64,000 nucleotides of DNA from Actinomyces sp. ZJ308 (GTDB lineage Bacteria; Actinomycetota; Actinomycetes; Actinomycetales; Actinomycetaceae). The notes below the pieces were generated by a model that was not told where the DNA came from, searched no databases, and saw only the letters and a list, made by a program, of their open reading frames with translations. This document shows, in pieces, positions 1-7,221 of this stretch; the first letter of the stretch is position 1; each line of letters opens with the position of its first letter. A program made the translations under genes and the position numbers. Where the stretch lies: positions 1 through 64,000 of the forward strand of contig NZ_JAAIJY010000006.1 in the NCBI RefSeq assembly GCF_011752065.1. The letters run 5' to 3'.

Positions 1-463
1 TGGGCCGGGTTCGTCTATCTTGCTACGGTTCTGGACTGCTGCACCAAGAAGGTCGTGGGGTATGCGATGGCCGAGCCATGTGCGCACCTCGCTGGTGTGT
101 GAGGCCATCGATATGGCGGTCAGGCGCTGTCCGGTTGAGAAAGGTGCGACAGTCTTTCACTCCGACCGGGGCAGTCAGTACACGTCTCAGAAGTTTCTGG
201 ACCACCTGAAGTCCTATGGTATCCGGCCGTCCGTGGGTCGTACGGGGGTGTGTTGGGACAATGCGTGGGCGGAATCCTTCAATGCCACGCTCAAGAATGA
301 GAGAGTGCATAGAATGGTGTACCCCACGAGACAGAAGGCGATCAACGATATTGCCTCGTGGATCGAGCTGAGATACAATCATGTGCGCCTTCACTCAGCC
401 CTGGGATACCGCACACCTAACGAGGTCGAGCAAGAATTCCTGGGCCTAACCAAGGCAGCCTGA
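1..463 (+). pseudogene. IS3-family transposase OrfB, C-terminal part, frameshifted
   Basis: The integrase core (rve, DDE) of an IS3-type transposase, cut by the window edge. Frame 1 reads LATVLDCCTKKVVGYAMAE up to about base 75, and frame 2 continues with HVRTSLVCEAIDMAV from base 77. One extra base at about 76 therefore breaks the gene. The catalytic Asp of LDCC, the Asp of FHSDRGSQYTS and the Glu of AESFNATLKNE are all still recognisable, and the C-terminus (RLHSALGYRTPNEVEQEF) is typical of the family. The stop codon is at 461-463. The break suggests the element is inactive unless a programmed shift occurs there, which is unlikely because IS3 shifting normally happens between OrfA and OrfB. 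The IS right end probably lies within the next 30 bases, where the following gene begins. Confidence 0.88.
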
Positions 464-478
464 AACACCAAACAAGCA

Positions 479-1405
479 GTGTCCGAAAAACACCCAGCAG
501 CCCACACCGTGGCGGCGATCCGTGACATGACGCCCTCCATGCGGCGCTTCACCTTCGTCGGGGAGGAGCTGGCGCACTTCGCCGACCCGGGCTGGGACCA
601 GCGGATCAAGCTGGTGCTGCCGGCGCCGTCGTCGGGCTACGAGCAGCTGCCCGACGGCGAGGACTGGTACGGCCGGCTGCTGAGACTGCCCGAGGAGCAC
701 CGGTGCCCGATCCGCACCTACACGACCCGCTCGGTGCGCTACGACGCCCCGGTTCCCGGCGGCGCGACCGGCACCCGGGCCGAGGTGGATGTGGACATGG
801 TGGTGCACGATCCGCTGGGGCCGGCCTCGCGCTGGATCCACACCGCTAAGCCCGGCACCCCGGCGGTGCTGCTGGGCCCGAACCGCCAGTGGGACGGTGA
901 GTCCGGGGGCGTGGACTTCGTGCCGCCGCGGGTGACCGAGCGCTTCCTCCTGGGCGGGGATGAGACAGCGGCGCCGGCGATCGCCCGGATCCTGGAGGAC
1001 CTGCCGGCCGGCGCCCAGGGCATCGCCGTCGTCGAGATGCCCGGAAAGGCCGATGCCGCCTACCTGCCCGAGCATCCCGGGATCGAGGTGCGGGTGGCCG
1101 GGCGCGGGGGGCGTGCGCACGGGGAGGTGCTCATCGAGGGCGTGCGCCGGGCCGCGGCGGAGCTGTGCCCGGTGGGGGTGCCCCAGGAGGTGGAGGAGAT
1201 CGACGTCGACCGCGAGCTGCTGTGGGACGTGCCGCGCCACGCCAAGGGCGGGGACGCGCTCAAGCGCACGAGCCTGTACGCCTGGCTCGCCGGGGAGGCG
1301 GCCGCGGTACGCACGATGCGCCGCCACCTGGTCAGTGAGCGCGGCATCGACCGGCGCTCGGTGGCCTTCATGGGCTACTGGCGCCAGGGCCGCGCCGAGG
1401 GCTGA
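479..1405 (+). CDS. siderophore-interacting protein (FAD-binding ferric-siderophore reductase)
   Basis: A 308-aa cytoplasmic flavoprotein of the SIP/ViuB family, which reduces ferric siderophores to release iron. The N-terminal half is the FAD-binding barrel (RRFTFVGEELAHF, then PIRTYTTRSVRYD at about residues 80-92 and VVHDPLGPASRW). The C-terminal half is the NAD(P)H-binding SIP domain (RFLLGGDETAAPAIARIL, then LYAWLAGEAAAVRTMRRHL and a terminal GYWRQG). The first usable start is GTG at 479, only 15 nt after the transposase stop and probably inside or at the IS right end, with no clear ribosome-binding site. Family members usually begin a little further upstream with a basic stretch. The insertion has therefore probably removed the native promoter and a few N-terminal residues. 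Function is confident; expression is doubtful. Confidence 0.85.
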   Translation: MSEKHPAAHTVAAIRDMTPSMRRFTFVGEELAHFADPGWDQRIKLVLPAPSSGYEQLPDGEDWYGRLLRLPEEHRCPIRTYTTRSVRYDAPVPGGATGTRAEVDVDMVVHDPLGPASRWIHTAKPGTPAVLLGPNRQWDGESGGVDFVPPRVTERFLLGGDETAAPAIARILEDLPAGAQGIAVVEMPGKADAAYLPEHPGIEVRVAGRGGRAHGEVLIEGVRRAAAELCPVGVPQEVEEIDVDRELLWDVPRHAKGGDALKRTSLYAWLAGEAAAVRTMRRHLVSERGIDRRSVAFMGYWRQGRAEG

Positions 1406-1586
1406 GTCCGAGGAGTCCGACGTCGACCTGCTCTTCCACATGGACCAGCCTTTCGGACTCATGGATCTGGCCGGGCTGGAGATCGAGCCGGGGACGATCC
1501 TCGGCACCGACGTCGACCCGGTGCCCGACACCAATATCCGCCCAACCATGCGAGATCGGATCATCTCCGAGGCGGTCCCGCTATGA
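1400..1586 (+). pseudogene. nucleotidyltransferase (MNT-type antitoxin) remnant
   Basis: In the frame that passes under the end of the SIP gene, the peptide ESEESDVDLLFHMDQPFGLMDL continues to TMRDRIISEAVPL. This matches the second half of minimal nucleotidyltransferases, whose core is GSxxRGxxxxxSDxDLLV. Only the part from SDVDLL onward is present; the GS motif and the first helix are missing. The remnant starts where the SIP gene ends, so a deletion has joined the two. The family usually acts as the antitoxin of a HEPN toxin (MntA/HepT). Without the GSxxR motif this copy cannot be active. Confidence 0.6.
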
Positions 1587-1663
1587 GTCCCACCAGCAGA
1601 ACAAGCGCTGAGATCATCGTGGAAGCCCTTCGAGCCTGGGAAGAGACCGGATCGACCCGCTAG
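1583..1663 (+). pseudogene. short ORF after the nucleotidyltransferase remnant (possible HEPN toxin stub)
   Basis: A 26-residue reading frame whose ATG overlaps the upstream stop in an ATGA arrangement, the normal coupling of MNT-HEPN pairs. Only the N-terminus is left (SAEIIVEALRAWEE) before a TAG at 1661. Identity rests on position and overlap rather than on a recognisable motif. It could equally be a short unrelated frame. Confidence 0.3.
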
Positions 1664-1700
1664 TGCGCCGGCCGGGATCGAGGACGTACTTCTCCCGCCG

Positions 1701-1763
1701 GGACTGCGTTCTCTCGCAGATGACTGGGGACGGACCTCAGTCATCTGCGGGAGAACGCAGTCC
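1701..1763. terminator. long hairpin between convergent genes
   Basis: Two 26-nt arms (1701-1726 and 1738-1763) are complementary at all but one position, with an 11-nt loop. A further partial copy of the arm (GGAACGCAGTC) follows at about 1771. It lies between the rightward SIP/remnant group and the leftward permease gene. It could stop transcription from both sides, but it has no U-run, so it may instead be a small palindromic repeat element. Confidence 0.5.
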
Positions 1764-1819
1764 TCGTGGAGGAACGCAGTCGCCGATTCGCCGACGGCGA
1801 CCGGTGGGTCCTGCGGCGG

Positions 1820-3118
1820 TCAGTCCTCCTGGGTGCGTCGGTGGCTGCCGGTAGGCGCGGGGCCGTCAGCGTTGCCGGCGTCGTCGGCCTTCTTCGCGGC
1901 CTCCTTCTTGGAGTCGCCGGCCTTCTCGGCGCCCTGCTCGACGGCGGGGCGGCCGTGGTCGGGGTCATCCGCTCCGACGCCGTCGCCGTCGAGGTCGAGC
2001 TCGTCGAGCACGTCCTCGTCGAGCTCATCGGGGTCGCGTACGGGCGAGTCTCCGGCGGACAGGAAGATGCCCACCCAGCGCGAGCGCGGGTCGGAGTCGA
2101 TGAGGAGGGCCTTGACGAACAGGGTCAGCGGCACCGCCAGGATCGTCCCCAGCGCCCCGATGACGGTGGACCAGAACAGCAGGCACAGGAACGTCGTCGT
2201 CGTGTTGAGCCCCACCGCGTCCCCGGTGAACTTGGGCTGGATGAGGGACTGGATGACGAAGTTGGCCGCCACGTAGGACAGGACCACCCACAGCGCCGTC
2301 CAGGGGCCGGAGTCCACCAGCCCCAGGATCGCCGGCGGCACCACGCCCAGGACGAACCCGATGTTCGGGATGTAGTTGGTGATGAAGGAGACCACGCCCC
2401 AGGTGACCGCCATCGGCACGTCCAGGTACCACAGGGTCAGGACGTTGATGACGGCCACGATGAGACCGAAGACCGTCGAGACCATCCAGTAGGAGCGCAC
2501 CGCCTCGCAGAAGGAGACGAGGGCGGTGGCCATCCCCGGCTTGAGGACGTTCAGAGCAGCCGTGCGGATCTCGATCTTGGCGGTGTCGAACATGAGGAAG
2601 ACGACCACCATCGCCATGACGCCGAGCATCGCGCCGGCCGAGGTCAGCTGCCCCAGGATCGTCTGCGCCACCATGACGAGCCGGGAGGTGTCCAGGACGT
2701 CGGTGACCTGCCTGAGCACCGTGGACTGGTCGACGCCCATACTGTTGAGCCGGGCCTCGGCCTGCTGCCAGATCGCCTGGAACTTGGGGGCGTACTGCGG
2801 GAGGGTGTCGACGAGCTGGGCGACCGCGACGGCCAGAGCCGCGAACAGTAGGACGACGAAGGCGAAGATGAGCAGGATCGCCGCCGTCGCCGCGAGCACG
2901 CGCGGCACGTGACGGCGCGTCATCCAGGACACCAGCGGCCGGACCGTCACCACGAGGGTCAGGGCGAAGAAGGCCGGGGCGAAGAGGTCCTTGATGAGGT
3001 AGAGCCCGACCGATCCGATCGTCAGCGCCGCCAGGAGGTAGGCGATGGTCTCCCCCTGCGTGCGCTCCCCGGGGACGGGGACGGAGGCCTTCCGGGCTTT
3101 TTCCGACACAGCTGCCAT
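1820..3118 (-). CDS. AI-2E family transporter (TqsA/YdiK-like membrane protein)
   Basis: A 432-aa membrane protein of the AI-2E family. Hydrophobic pairs at the N-terminus (AYLLAALTIGSVGLYLI, FAPAFFALTLVV, LAATAAILLIFAFVVLLFAALA) are followed by a long soluble segment and then a C-terminal membrane bundle with the family signature ITNYIPNIGFVLGVVPPAILGL and FVIQSLIQPKFTG. After about residue 350 comes an acidic tail (DPDELDEDVLDELDLDGDG) and then a Lys/Ala-rich end, both cytoplasmic by prediction. Members were first linked to AI-2 export and more recently to Na+/H+ antiport, so the substrate cannot be assigned. luxS lies about 1 kb away, which makes an AI-2 role worth considering but does not prove it. 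Confidence 0.85.
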   Translation of the reverse strand: MAAVSEKARKASVPVPGERTQGETIAYLLAALTIGSVGLYLIKDLFAPAFFALTLVVTVRPLVSWMTRRHVPRVLAATAAILLIFAFVVLLFAALAVAVAQLVDTLPQYAPKFQAIWQQAEARLNSMGVDQSTVLRQVTDVLDTSRLVMVAQTILGQLTSAGAMLGVMAMVVVFLMFDTAKIEIRTAALNVLKPGMATALVSFCEAVRSYWMVSTVFGLIVAVINVLTLWYLDVPMAVTWGVVSFITNYIPNIGFVLGVVPPAILGLVDSGPWTALWVVLSYVAANFVIQSLIQPKFTGDAVGLNTTTTFLCLLFWSTVIGALGTILAVPLTLFVKALLIDSDPRSRWVGIFLSAGDSPVRDPDELDEDVLDELDLDGDGVGADDPDHGRPAVEQGAEKAGDSKKEAAKKADDAGNADGPAPTGSHRRTQED

Positions 3119-3217
3119 GCCCGCATCCTCCCACGGGCGCGCGGCTGAGCGGCGGCGCGGCCCCTGCGCGCCGCCGGAGTTCTCCGTCTCTCCCGCGGCC
3201 GACCACGTGTGCCCCGT

Positions 3218-3268
3218 CGCGGTCGTACCATAGGTCGCGCGGTCGGAGCGGTAGAGGGTACGACCGCG
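3218..3268. promoter_or_regulatory. 12-bp inverted repeat upstream of the AI-2E family gene
   Basis: CGCGGTCGTACC at 3218-3229 is repeated inverted at 3257-3268 with 27 nt between. It sits about 100-150 nt upstream of the permease start in the otherwise empty 3119-3335 interval. It may be an operator for a dimeric regulator or a weak terminator for the leftward hydrolase gene. No regulator is identified. Confidence 0.3.
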
Positions 3269-3335
3269 CGAGCTACCCTACGAACACGCCGATGCCTCAT
3301 CTGCTCTCGCAGCAGGACCTATGGCCGGCCTACGC

Positions 3336-4160
3336 TCAGCCCACAGGCAGGACCTCGGTGAGCCAGGCGTCGACGGTGCGGTAGAAGGCCTCCGGGTCGC
3401 TGCGGCGCACCTGGTGGCCGGCGTCGGGGACGAGGACCGGGGTGATCCGGGGGTTGCCGGCGGCGGTGGCCAGACCCTCGCGGCCCACGCGCGCGCTGCC
3501 GGGCCGGTCGCCGGTCAGGAGCAGCGCGGGGACGTCGAGCGCCGCCATCGCCTCCTCCCAGCGGACCTCGGGGGTGACGACGCCGGCCAGCAGCAGGCCC
3601 GGGTCGGTGCGCTGGGAGGCCCACACGCCCGGGAGGGCCTCGACGTCGGGCATGGTCTCCAGGGCACGGCCGACGGCGGCGGGCAGGTCGGCGACCTCGG
3701 CGGCGCGGGCCCGTTCCCGGGCGGCGCCGCGGGCCAGGAGCTCGCACGGGCTGCGGGTGCCGAAGCGGGCCGGGTCCTCCAGGACGACGCCGGTGACCAG
3801 GTCGGGGCGGCGCCCGGCGGCGACCATGGCGGTGGCCGCGCCCATCGAGTGGCCGATGACGACCGGAGCGGGCGGCGCCGCCAGCCCCAGGGCGGCCCGA
3901 CCGCGCGAGTCGGTGGCCAGGCCCTCCAGGACGGCGATGAGGTCCTCCACGAGCACCTCCCCGGCCCGTTCGAGCTGGGCCGGCTCCCAGCGCGGGGACA
4001 GGCCGTGCCCGCGGGCGTCGACCGCGACCACCCGGTAACCGCCTCCCACCCAGTGGTCGATGGCCTCGGCCAGGGAGACGGCCGAACCTGTGATTCCGTG
4101 GAGAAGGACTAGGGTGGGGGCGGCGTCGGCCCCCGCGACGATGCGCGCCAGTGAAGTCAT
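3336..4160 (-). CDS. alpha/beta-fold hydrolase
   Basis: A 274-aa cytoplasmic hydrolase. The oxyanion region LVLLHGITGSAVSL is followed by VVAVDARGHGLSP, the nucleophile elbow VIGHSMGAAT (Ser within GHSMG), LLLTGDRPGS and the catalytic His in VPDAGHQV near the C-terminus, so the Ser-Asp-His triad is complete. The start is set at ATG 4160 (MTSLARIV). The longer frame to 4268 would run into the divergent luxS gene. Upstream, CAGGAT sits 6 nt before the ATG, close to the leaderless promoter pattern used by luxS on the other strand. The substrate cannot be told from sequence. Confidence 0.85.
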   Translation of the reverse strand: MTSLARIVAGADAAPTLVLLHGITGSAVSLAEAIDHWVGGGYRVVAVDARGHGLSPRWEPAQLERAGEVLVEDLIAVLEGLATDSRGRAALGLAAPPAPVVIGHSMGAATAMVAAGRRPDLVTGVVLEDPARFGTRSPCELLARGAARERARAAEVADLPAAVGRALETMPDVEALPGVWASQRTDPGLLLAGVVTPEVRWEEAMAALDVPALLLTGDRPGSARVGREGLATAAGNPRITPVLVPDAGHQVRRSDPEAFYRTVDAWLTEVLPVG

Positions 4161-4188
4161 GACCCCATCCTGCCCCGAACCCGCGCCG

Positions 4189-4194
4189 TAGGCT
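4189..4194 (+). promoter_or_regulatory. -10 element of luxS (leaderless)
   Basis: TAGGCT lies exactly 6 nt before the luxS ATG, so transcription would start at or next to the initiation codon. No ribosome-binding site fits in the gap. Confidence 0.6.
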
Positions 4195-4200
4195 GGACCC

Positions 4201-4683
4201 ATGAGCGACACGAGTGAGCAGAGCACGCCGAGGATGAACGTCGAGTCCTTCAACCTGGACCACACCAAGGTGGCCGCGCCCTACGTGCGCGTGGCCGACC
4301 GCAAGGAGCTGCCCGGCGGGGACGTGCTCGTCAAGTACGACGTGCGTTTCTGCCAGCCCAACCGCGAGCACCTGGAGATGGAGGCCGTGCACTCCATCGA
4401 GCACCTGAGCGCCGAGCTCATGCGCAATCACACCGACCGGCTCATCGACTTCTCCCCCATGGGCTGCCAGACCGGCTTCTACGCCCTGATGCTGGGGGTG
4501 GAGACCGAGGAGTTCCTGCCGCTGCTGGAGGCCGCCTTCGGCGACATCCTCGAGGCCCAGGAGGTTCCGGCGGCCAACGAGGTCCAGTGCGGCTGGGGGG
4601 CGAACCACTCGCTGACCGCCGCCCAGGAGGCGGTGCGGGGGTTCCTGGCCGCGCGCGAGGAGTGGACGCGGGTCATGGCCTGA
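4201..4683 (+). CDS. luxS: S-ribosylhomocysteine lyase LuxS
   Basis: A 160-aa metalloenzyme that splits S-ribosylhomocysteine into homocysteine and DPD, the precursor of the AI-2 signal. The metal site is visible as HSIEH (residues about 62-66, the HxxEH motif) and the Cys of EVQCGWG at about residue 132. The catalytic Cys is in MGCQTGFY. Length and the N-terminal [14 protein letters not shown] match the family. It works after mtnN at 6280, which makes S-ribosylhomocysteine from S-adenosylhomocysteine. Starting at ATG 4201, it is transcribed alone and away from the hydrolase gene. Confidence 0.97.
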   Translation: MSDTSEQSTPRMNVESFNLDHTKVAAPYVRVADRKELPGGDVLVKYDVRFCQPNREHLEMEAVHSIEHLSAELMRNHTDRLIDFSPMGCQTGFYALMLGVETEEFLPLLEAAFGDILEAQEVPAANEVQCGWGANHSLTAAQEAVRGFLAAREEWTRVMA

Positions 4684-4718
4684 GCAGGCGGGCTACGTCG
4701 GCCGCCCTCCTGGTCGCC

Positions 4719-4796
4719 GGGGACATTCGACGCCGCCAGGTGCGGTCTACGCGTGCGGGGACAGGAATCCCGTCCCCGCACGCGTGACATGTCCCC
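4719..4796. repeat. nested palindromic intergenic repeat, copy A
   Basis: The outer arms GGGGACAT (4719-4726) and ATGTCCCC (4789-4796) enclose a perfect 14-bp inner stem (ACGCGTGCGGGGAC at 4749-4762, complement at 4772-4785) with a 9-nt loop. It follows luxS by 35 nt. Related copies lie at 6008-6147 and 32982-33122. The rest of the gap, to about 5000, shows only short GC-rich inverted fragments and no gene. It could act as a luxS terminator, although there is no U-run. Confidence 0.75.
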
Positions 4797-5002
4797 GCCT
4801 GGCTTCGGTCGACATCCGACACGGCCCTAACGACCCGGCAACCCCGGTACCGGCAAAGTCAGGGACCGGTGCCGACCCCGTCGTCGGACCTCGCCGTCGG
4901 GTCCGGTCCGACGCCGACCGTATCCTGAGGCGCACCCGCCTGCATCCACCCGCCGCCCTGCCTAAACCGCGAGGCACCGACCCGTAGAGAGCCCTGAAGT
5001 CC

Positions 5003-5977
5003 GTGGAGAGCATCGAGACCGTCACCATCACCAATCCCGCCAACCCCGTCCTCATCTGGTGGGTCATCGCTCAGCCGCTGCTGCTCCTGCTGGCCTACCT
5101 GGTGGGGAGGGTGACGCGCTATCTGCTGCGCGGGCGGGTCTCCGTCTCGGACGCGGCGGCCACTCTCATCGCGCTCATCGGGCTGTGGCTGGGGCTGCTG
5201 CTGTCGGGCTGGCTCTTCGAGGAGGACGACCTGTTCTCAGTCAAGATGCTGGTGACCTCCTGCGGCGTGGCAGGCCTTGTGCTCATCGTGACCTCCGCGG
5301 CGCTGGCGCGGCTCCAGCATCGCCGCACGCTCCTGCCGATCGCGGAGGTCGCCCAGATGGGCGAGTCCGACCGCCTGGAGTTCAAGTCCTCGGCCCGGTG
5401 GAACCTGCGCACGGACAAGCGCGATGAGGCGATGGAGGAGGTGGTGGCCAAGACGGTGGCGGCCTTCATGAACTCCGCGGGCGGCACGCTCCTGCTCGGG
5501 GTGGACGACACCGGCTCCCTCATCGGCCTGGGCCCGGACTACTCCACTCTCAAGCAGCCCGACGCCGACCGCTTCGAGCTGTGGCTGCGCGGCATGTAGC
5601 GCACGCGCATGGGGACGAACGCGGCGGCGCTGCCGCAGGTGGACTTCGCGCCCACGCCGGACGGGACCGCCGAGGTGTGCCGGGTCACCGCTCCACCGTC
5701 CCCACTGCCGGTTTACCTCAAGCCGGTCAAGGGGCGCGACGGGGCGGCGCTGTGGGTGCGGGTCGGCAACTCGACGCGGCGCCTGGAGGTGGACGACGCC
5801 GTCGACTACGTGATGCTGCGCTGGCCGCGGATCAACCACGTGGCCTGGCCGATCCGGCTGGGCAACTTCCTGCTGCGCCGCGACCAGTCGCGCCGGGCGC
5901 TGCCCATCAATCCGGCCGCGGCCGTCACCGCCGCCACGGCGTCCCGCAAGGACGAGGGCGCCGAGGGCATCGACTGA
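5003..5977 (+). pseudogene. membrane-anchored AlbA_2/Schlafen-type ATP-binding protein, interrupted by an in-frame TAG
   Basis: From GTG 5003 the frame encodes two or three hydrophobic segments (IWWVIAQPLLLLLAYLVG, AATLIALIGLWLGLLLSGWLF, SCGVAGLVLIVTSAALA), then an AlbA_2 domain: ESDRLEFKSSARWNL, then AFMNSAGGTLLLGVDDTGSLIGL. Codon 199 is TAG (5597-5599). The same frame then continues without shift from about 5600 to 5977 with the rest of the domain (VCRVTAPPSPLPVYLK, ALWVRVGNSTRRLEVDDAVDYV). Domain homology therefore crosses the stop, which points to a nonsense mutation in one ancestral 324-aa gene; suppression or a restart at ATG 5609 is less likely. AlbA_2 proteins are often linked to DNA-binding regulation or nucleic-acid processing. 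The function of this one is unknown. Confidence 0.75.
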
Positions 5978-6007
5978 CCGCCTGGCCGACTGGCCACCTC
6001 GCGCAGC

Positions 6008-6147
6008 CGGGGACATTCGACGCCGGCGGGGACCGTTCCGTGCGGGCGGGGACATCTCACGCGTACGGGTGCAGGATTTTCGTCCCCGTCCGCGTGAGAT
6101 GTCCCCGTCGGAGGTCGGTGGGCACCCGGCCGCGCAGAACGTCCCCG
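6008..6147. repeat. nested palindromic intergenic repeat, copy B
   Basis: The perfect 16-bp stem GGGGACATCTCACGCG (6048-6063) pairs with 6091-6106. Outside it, CGGGGACATTCGACGCC near 6009 and GAACGTCCCCG near 6137 form a second, weaker shell. It has the same plan as copies A and C, but the innermost TACGGGG stem has decayed. It fills most of the 302-nt gap before mtnN. The remainder (about 6180-6265) is less GC-rich and has no recognisable gene. Confidence 0.7.
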
Positions 6148-6267
6148 CCAATGAGCACCCGTGCCAACGGGCGGCGCGGGTCAACGCTTTATTACCTTTA
6201 GATACCTGGCGCCAGCGGTTGTCAAGGTCGTCCCATTCGGACACTTTCAGGCCTTGGGCGCGCTCTG

Positions 6268-6273
6268 TAGGCT
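6268..6273 (+). promoter_or_regulatory. -10 element of mtnN (leaderless)
   Basis: TAGGCT is followed by exactly 6 nt and the GTG start, the same element and spacing as luxS. Confidence 0.6.
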
Positions 6274-6279
6274 CGGCGC

Positions 6280-7023
6280 GTGAGTCGCACCAGTGCTGCA
6301 CCCGTCATCGTCTCCTGCGCCATGGCCGAGGAGGCCCAGCCCTTCCTGAACGCCCTGCCCGAGCGCGCCGGGGCCAACCCGCCGATCCTCCTCGGCCCCG
6401 CGCAGGCATGGTCCCTCCAGCTGCCCGGCGTCGAGCGCGAGCTCATCCTGCTGCGCAGCGGGATCGGTCTGGTGGCGGCCGCCGGCGCCCTGGCTGCGGT
6501 CCTGGCTCAGACCCACCCCAGCGCCATCGTCTCGGCGGGAACCACCGGCGGGCTCGGCCGACAGGTCGAGGTCGGGGACGTGTGCGCCTCGGCGAACCTG
6601 GCCTACACCGACGCCGACGCCACCGCCTTCGGCTACGTCCGCGGGCAGACCCCGGGCCAGCCGGAGACCTTCTCCGGGGATCCGGACCTTCTGGCGCGCC
6701 TGGAGCAGGTGGGCCCGGCGGCCCTGCGCGGCGCCACGGAGTCATCGGGAACGGCCCGACTGCGCGTGGGTCAGATGCTGGCCGGCAACTCCTTCGTCAC
6801 GGCCGCGAACGTGGCCGACACCCGCGAGGTCTTCCCCGCCGCGCTGAGCACGGACATGGAGTCGACGGCGCTGGCGCAGGTGGCCGCGAGCGCCGGAGTC
6901 CCGTTCCTCTCGGTGCGCGGCGTGTCCGACCTGTGCGGCCCCGAGGCGGGCCAGGACTTCCACATCGCCGCCGAGGAGGCCGCCGCCCGCAGCGCCGCGG
7001 TCGTCCTGGCGCTCCTGGCCTGA
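6280..7023 (+). CDS. mtnN: 5'-methylthioadenosine/S-adenosylhomocysteine nucleosidase
   Basis: A 247-aa enzyme of the PNP/UDP phosphorylase fold that removes adenine from MTA and SAH. The N-terminus IVSCAMAEEAQPF matches the start of Pfs proteins, with the catalytic Glu region. IVSAGTTGGLGRQVEVGDV is the GTAGG-like ribose loop, and STDMESTALAQVAASAGVPFLSVRGVSDL carries the MExxA motif and the catalytic Asp (SD). The product S-ribosylhomocysteine feeds LuxS, 1.6 kb upstream on the same strand. A futalosine hydrolase role is possible from fold alone, but the nearby luxS supports MtnN. The GTG start is fixed by the -10 element 6 nt before it. Confidence 0.88.
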   Translation: MSRTSAAPVIVSCAMAEEAQPFLNALPERAGANPPILLGPAQAWSLQLPGVERELILLRSGIGLVAAAGALAAVLAQTHPSAIVSAGTTGGLGRQVEVGDVCASANLAYTDADATAFGYVRGQTPGQPETFSGDPDLLARLEQVGPAALRGATESSGTARLRVGQMLAGNSFVTAANVADTREVFPAALSTDMESTALAQVAASAGVPFLSVRGVSDLCGPEAGQDFHIAAEEAAARSAAVVLALLA

Positions 7024-7209
7024 GCCTCTTTCTAGACACCTCGCGCGCCAACCATCTCGACTCGGCCCATTCGCGGGTCAGGGCACCCTGCCTCCGCACG
7101 GCTCAGGTCAGCTCAGGCCACCGCAGCTCCCGAAATCAACTCCCAGCGCCGGGGCCACCGGCCATCTCCCCTTTGAGACGGGTCGTTAGCGCACACAGCC
7201 CTTGTTGGC

Positions 7210-7215
7210 TAGGCT
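7210..7215 (+). promoter_or_regulatory. -10 element of the AAA ATPase operon (leaderless)
   Basis: TAGGCT, 6 nt before ATG 7222. The 12 nt TAGGCTCGGCGY up to the start codon are nearly identical to those before mtnN. Confidence 0.6.
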
Positions 7216-7221
7216 CGGCGT

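Noticed and set aside
4161-4268. Signal peptide on the alpha/beta hydrolase from the longer start at 4268
   Set aside because: The extension would overlap the divergent luxS coding sequence and promoter; ATG 4160 begins directly before the fold.
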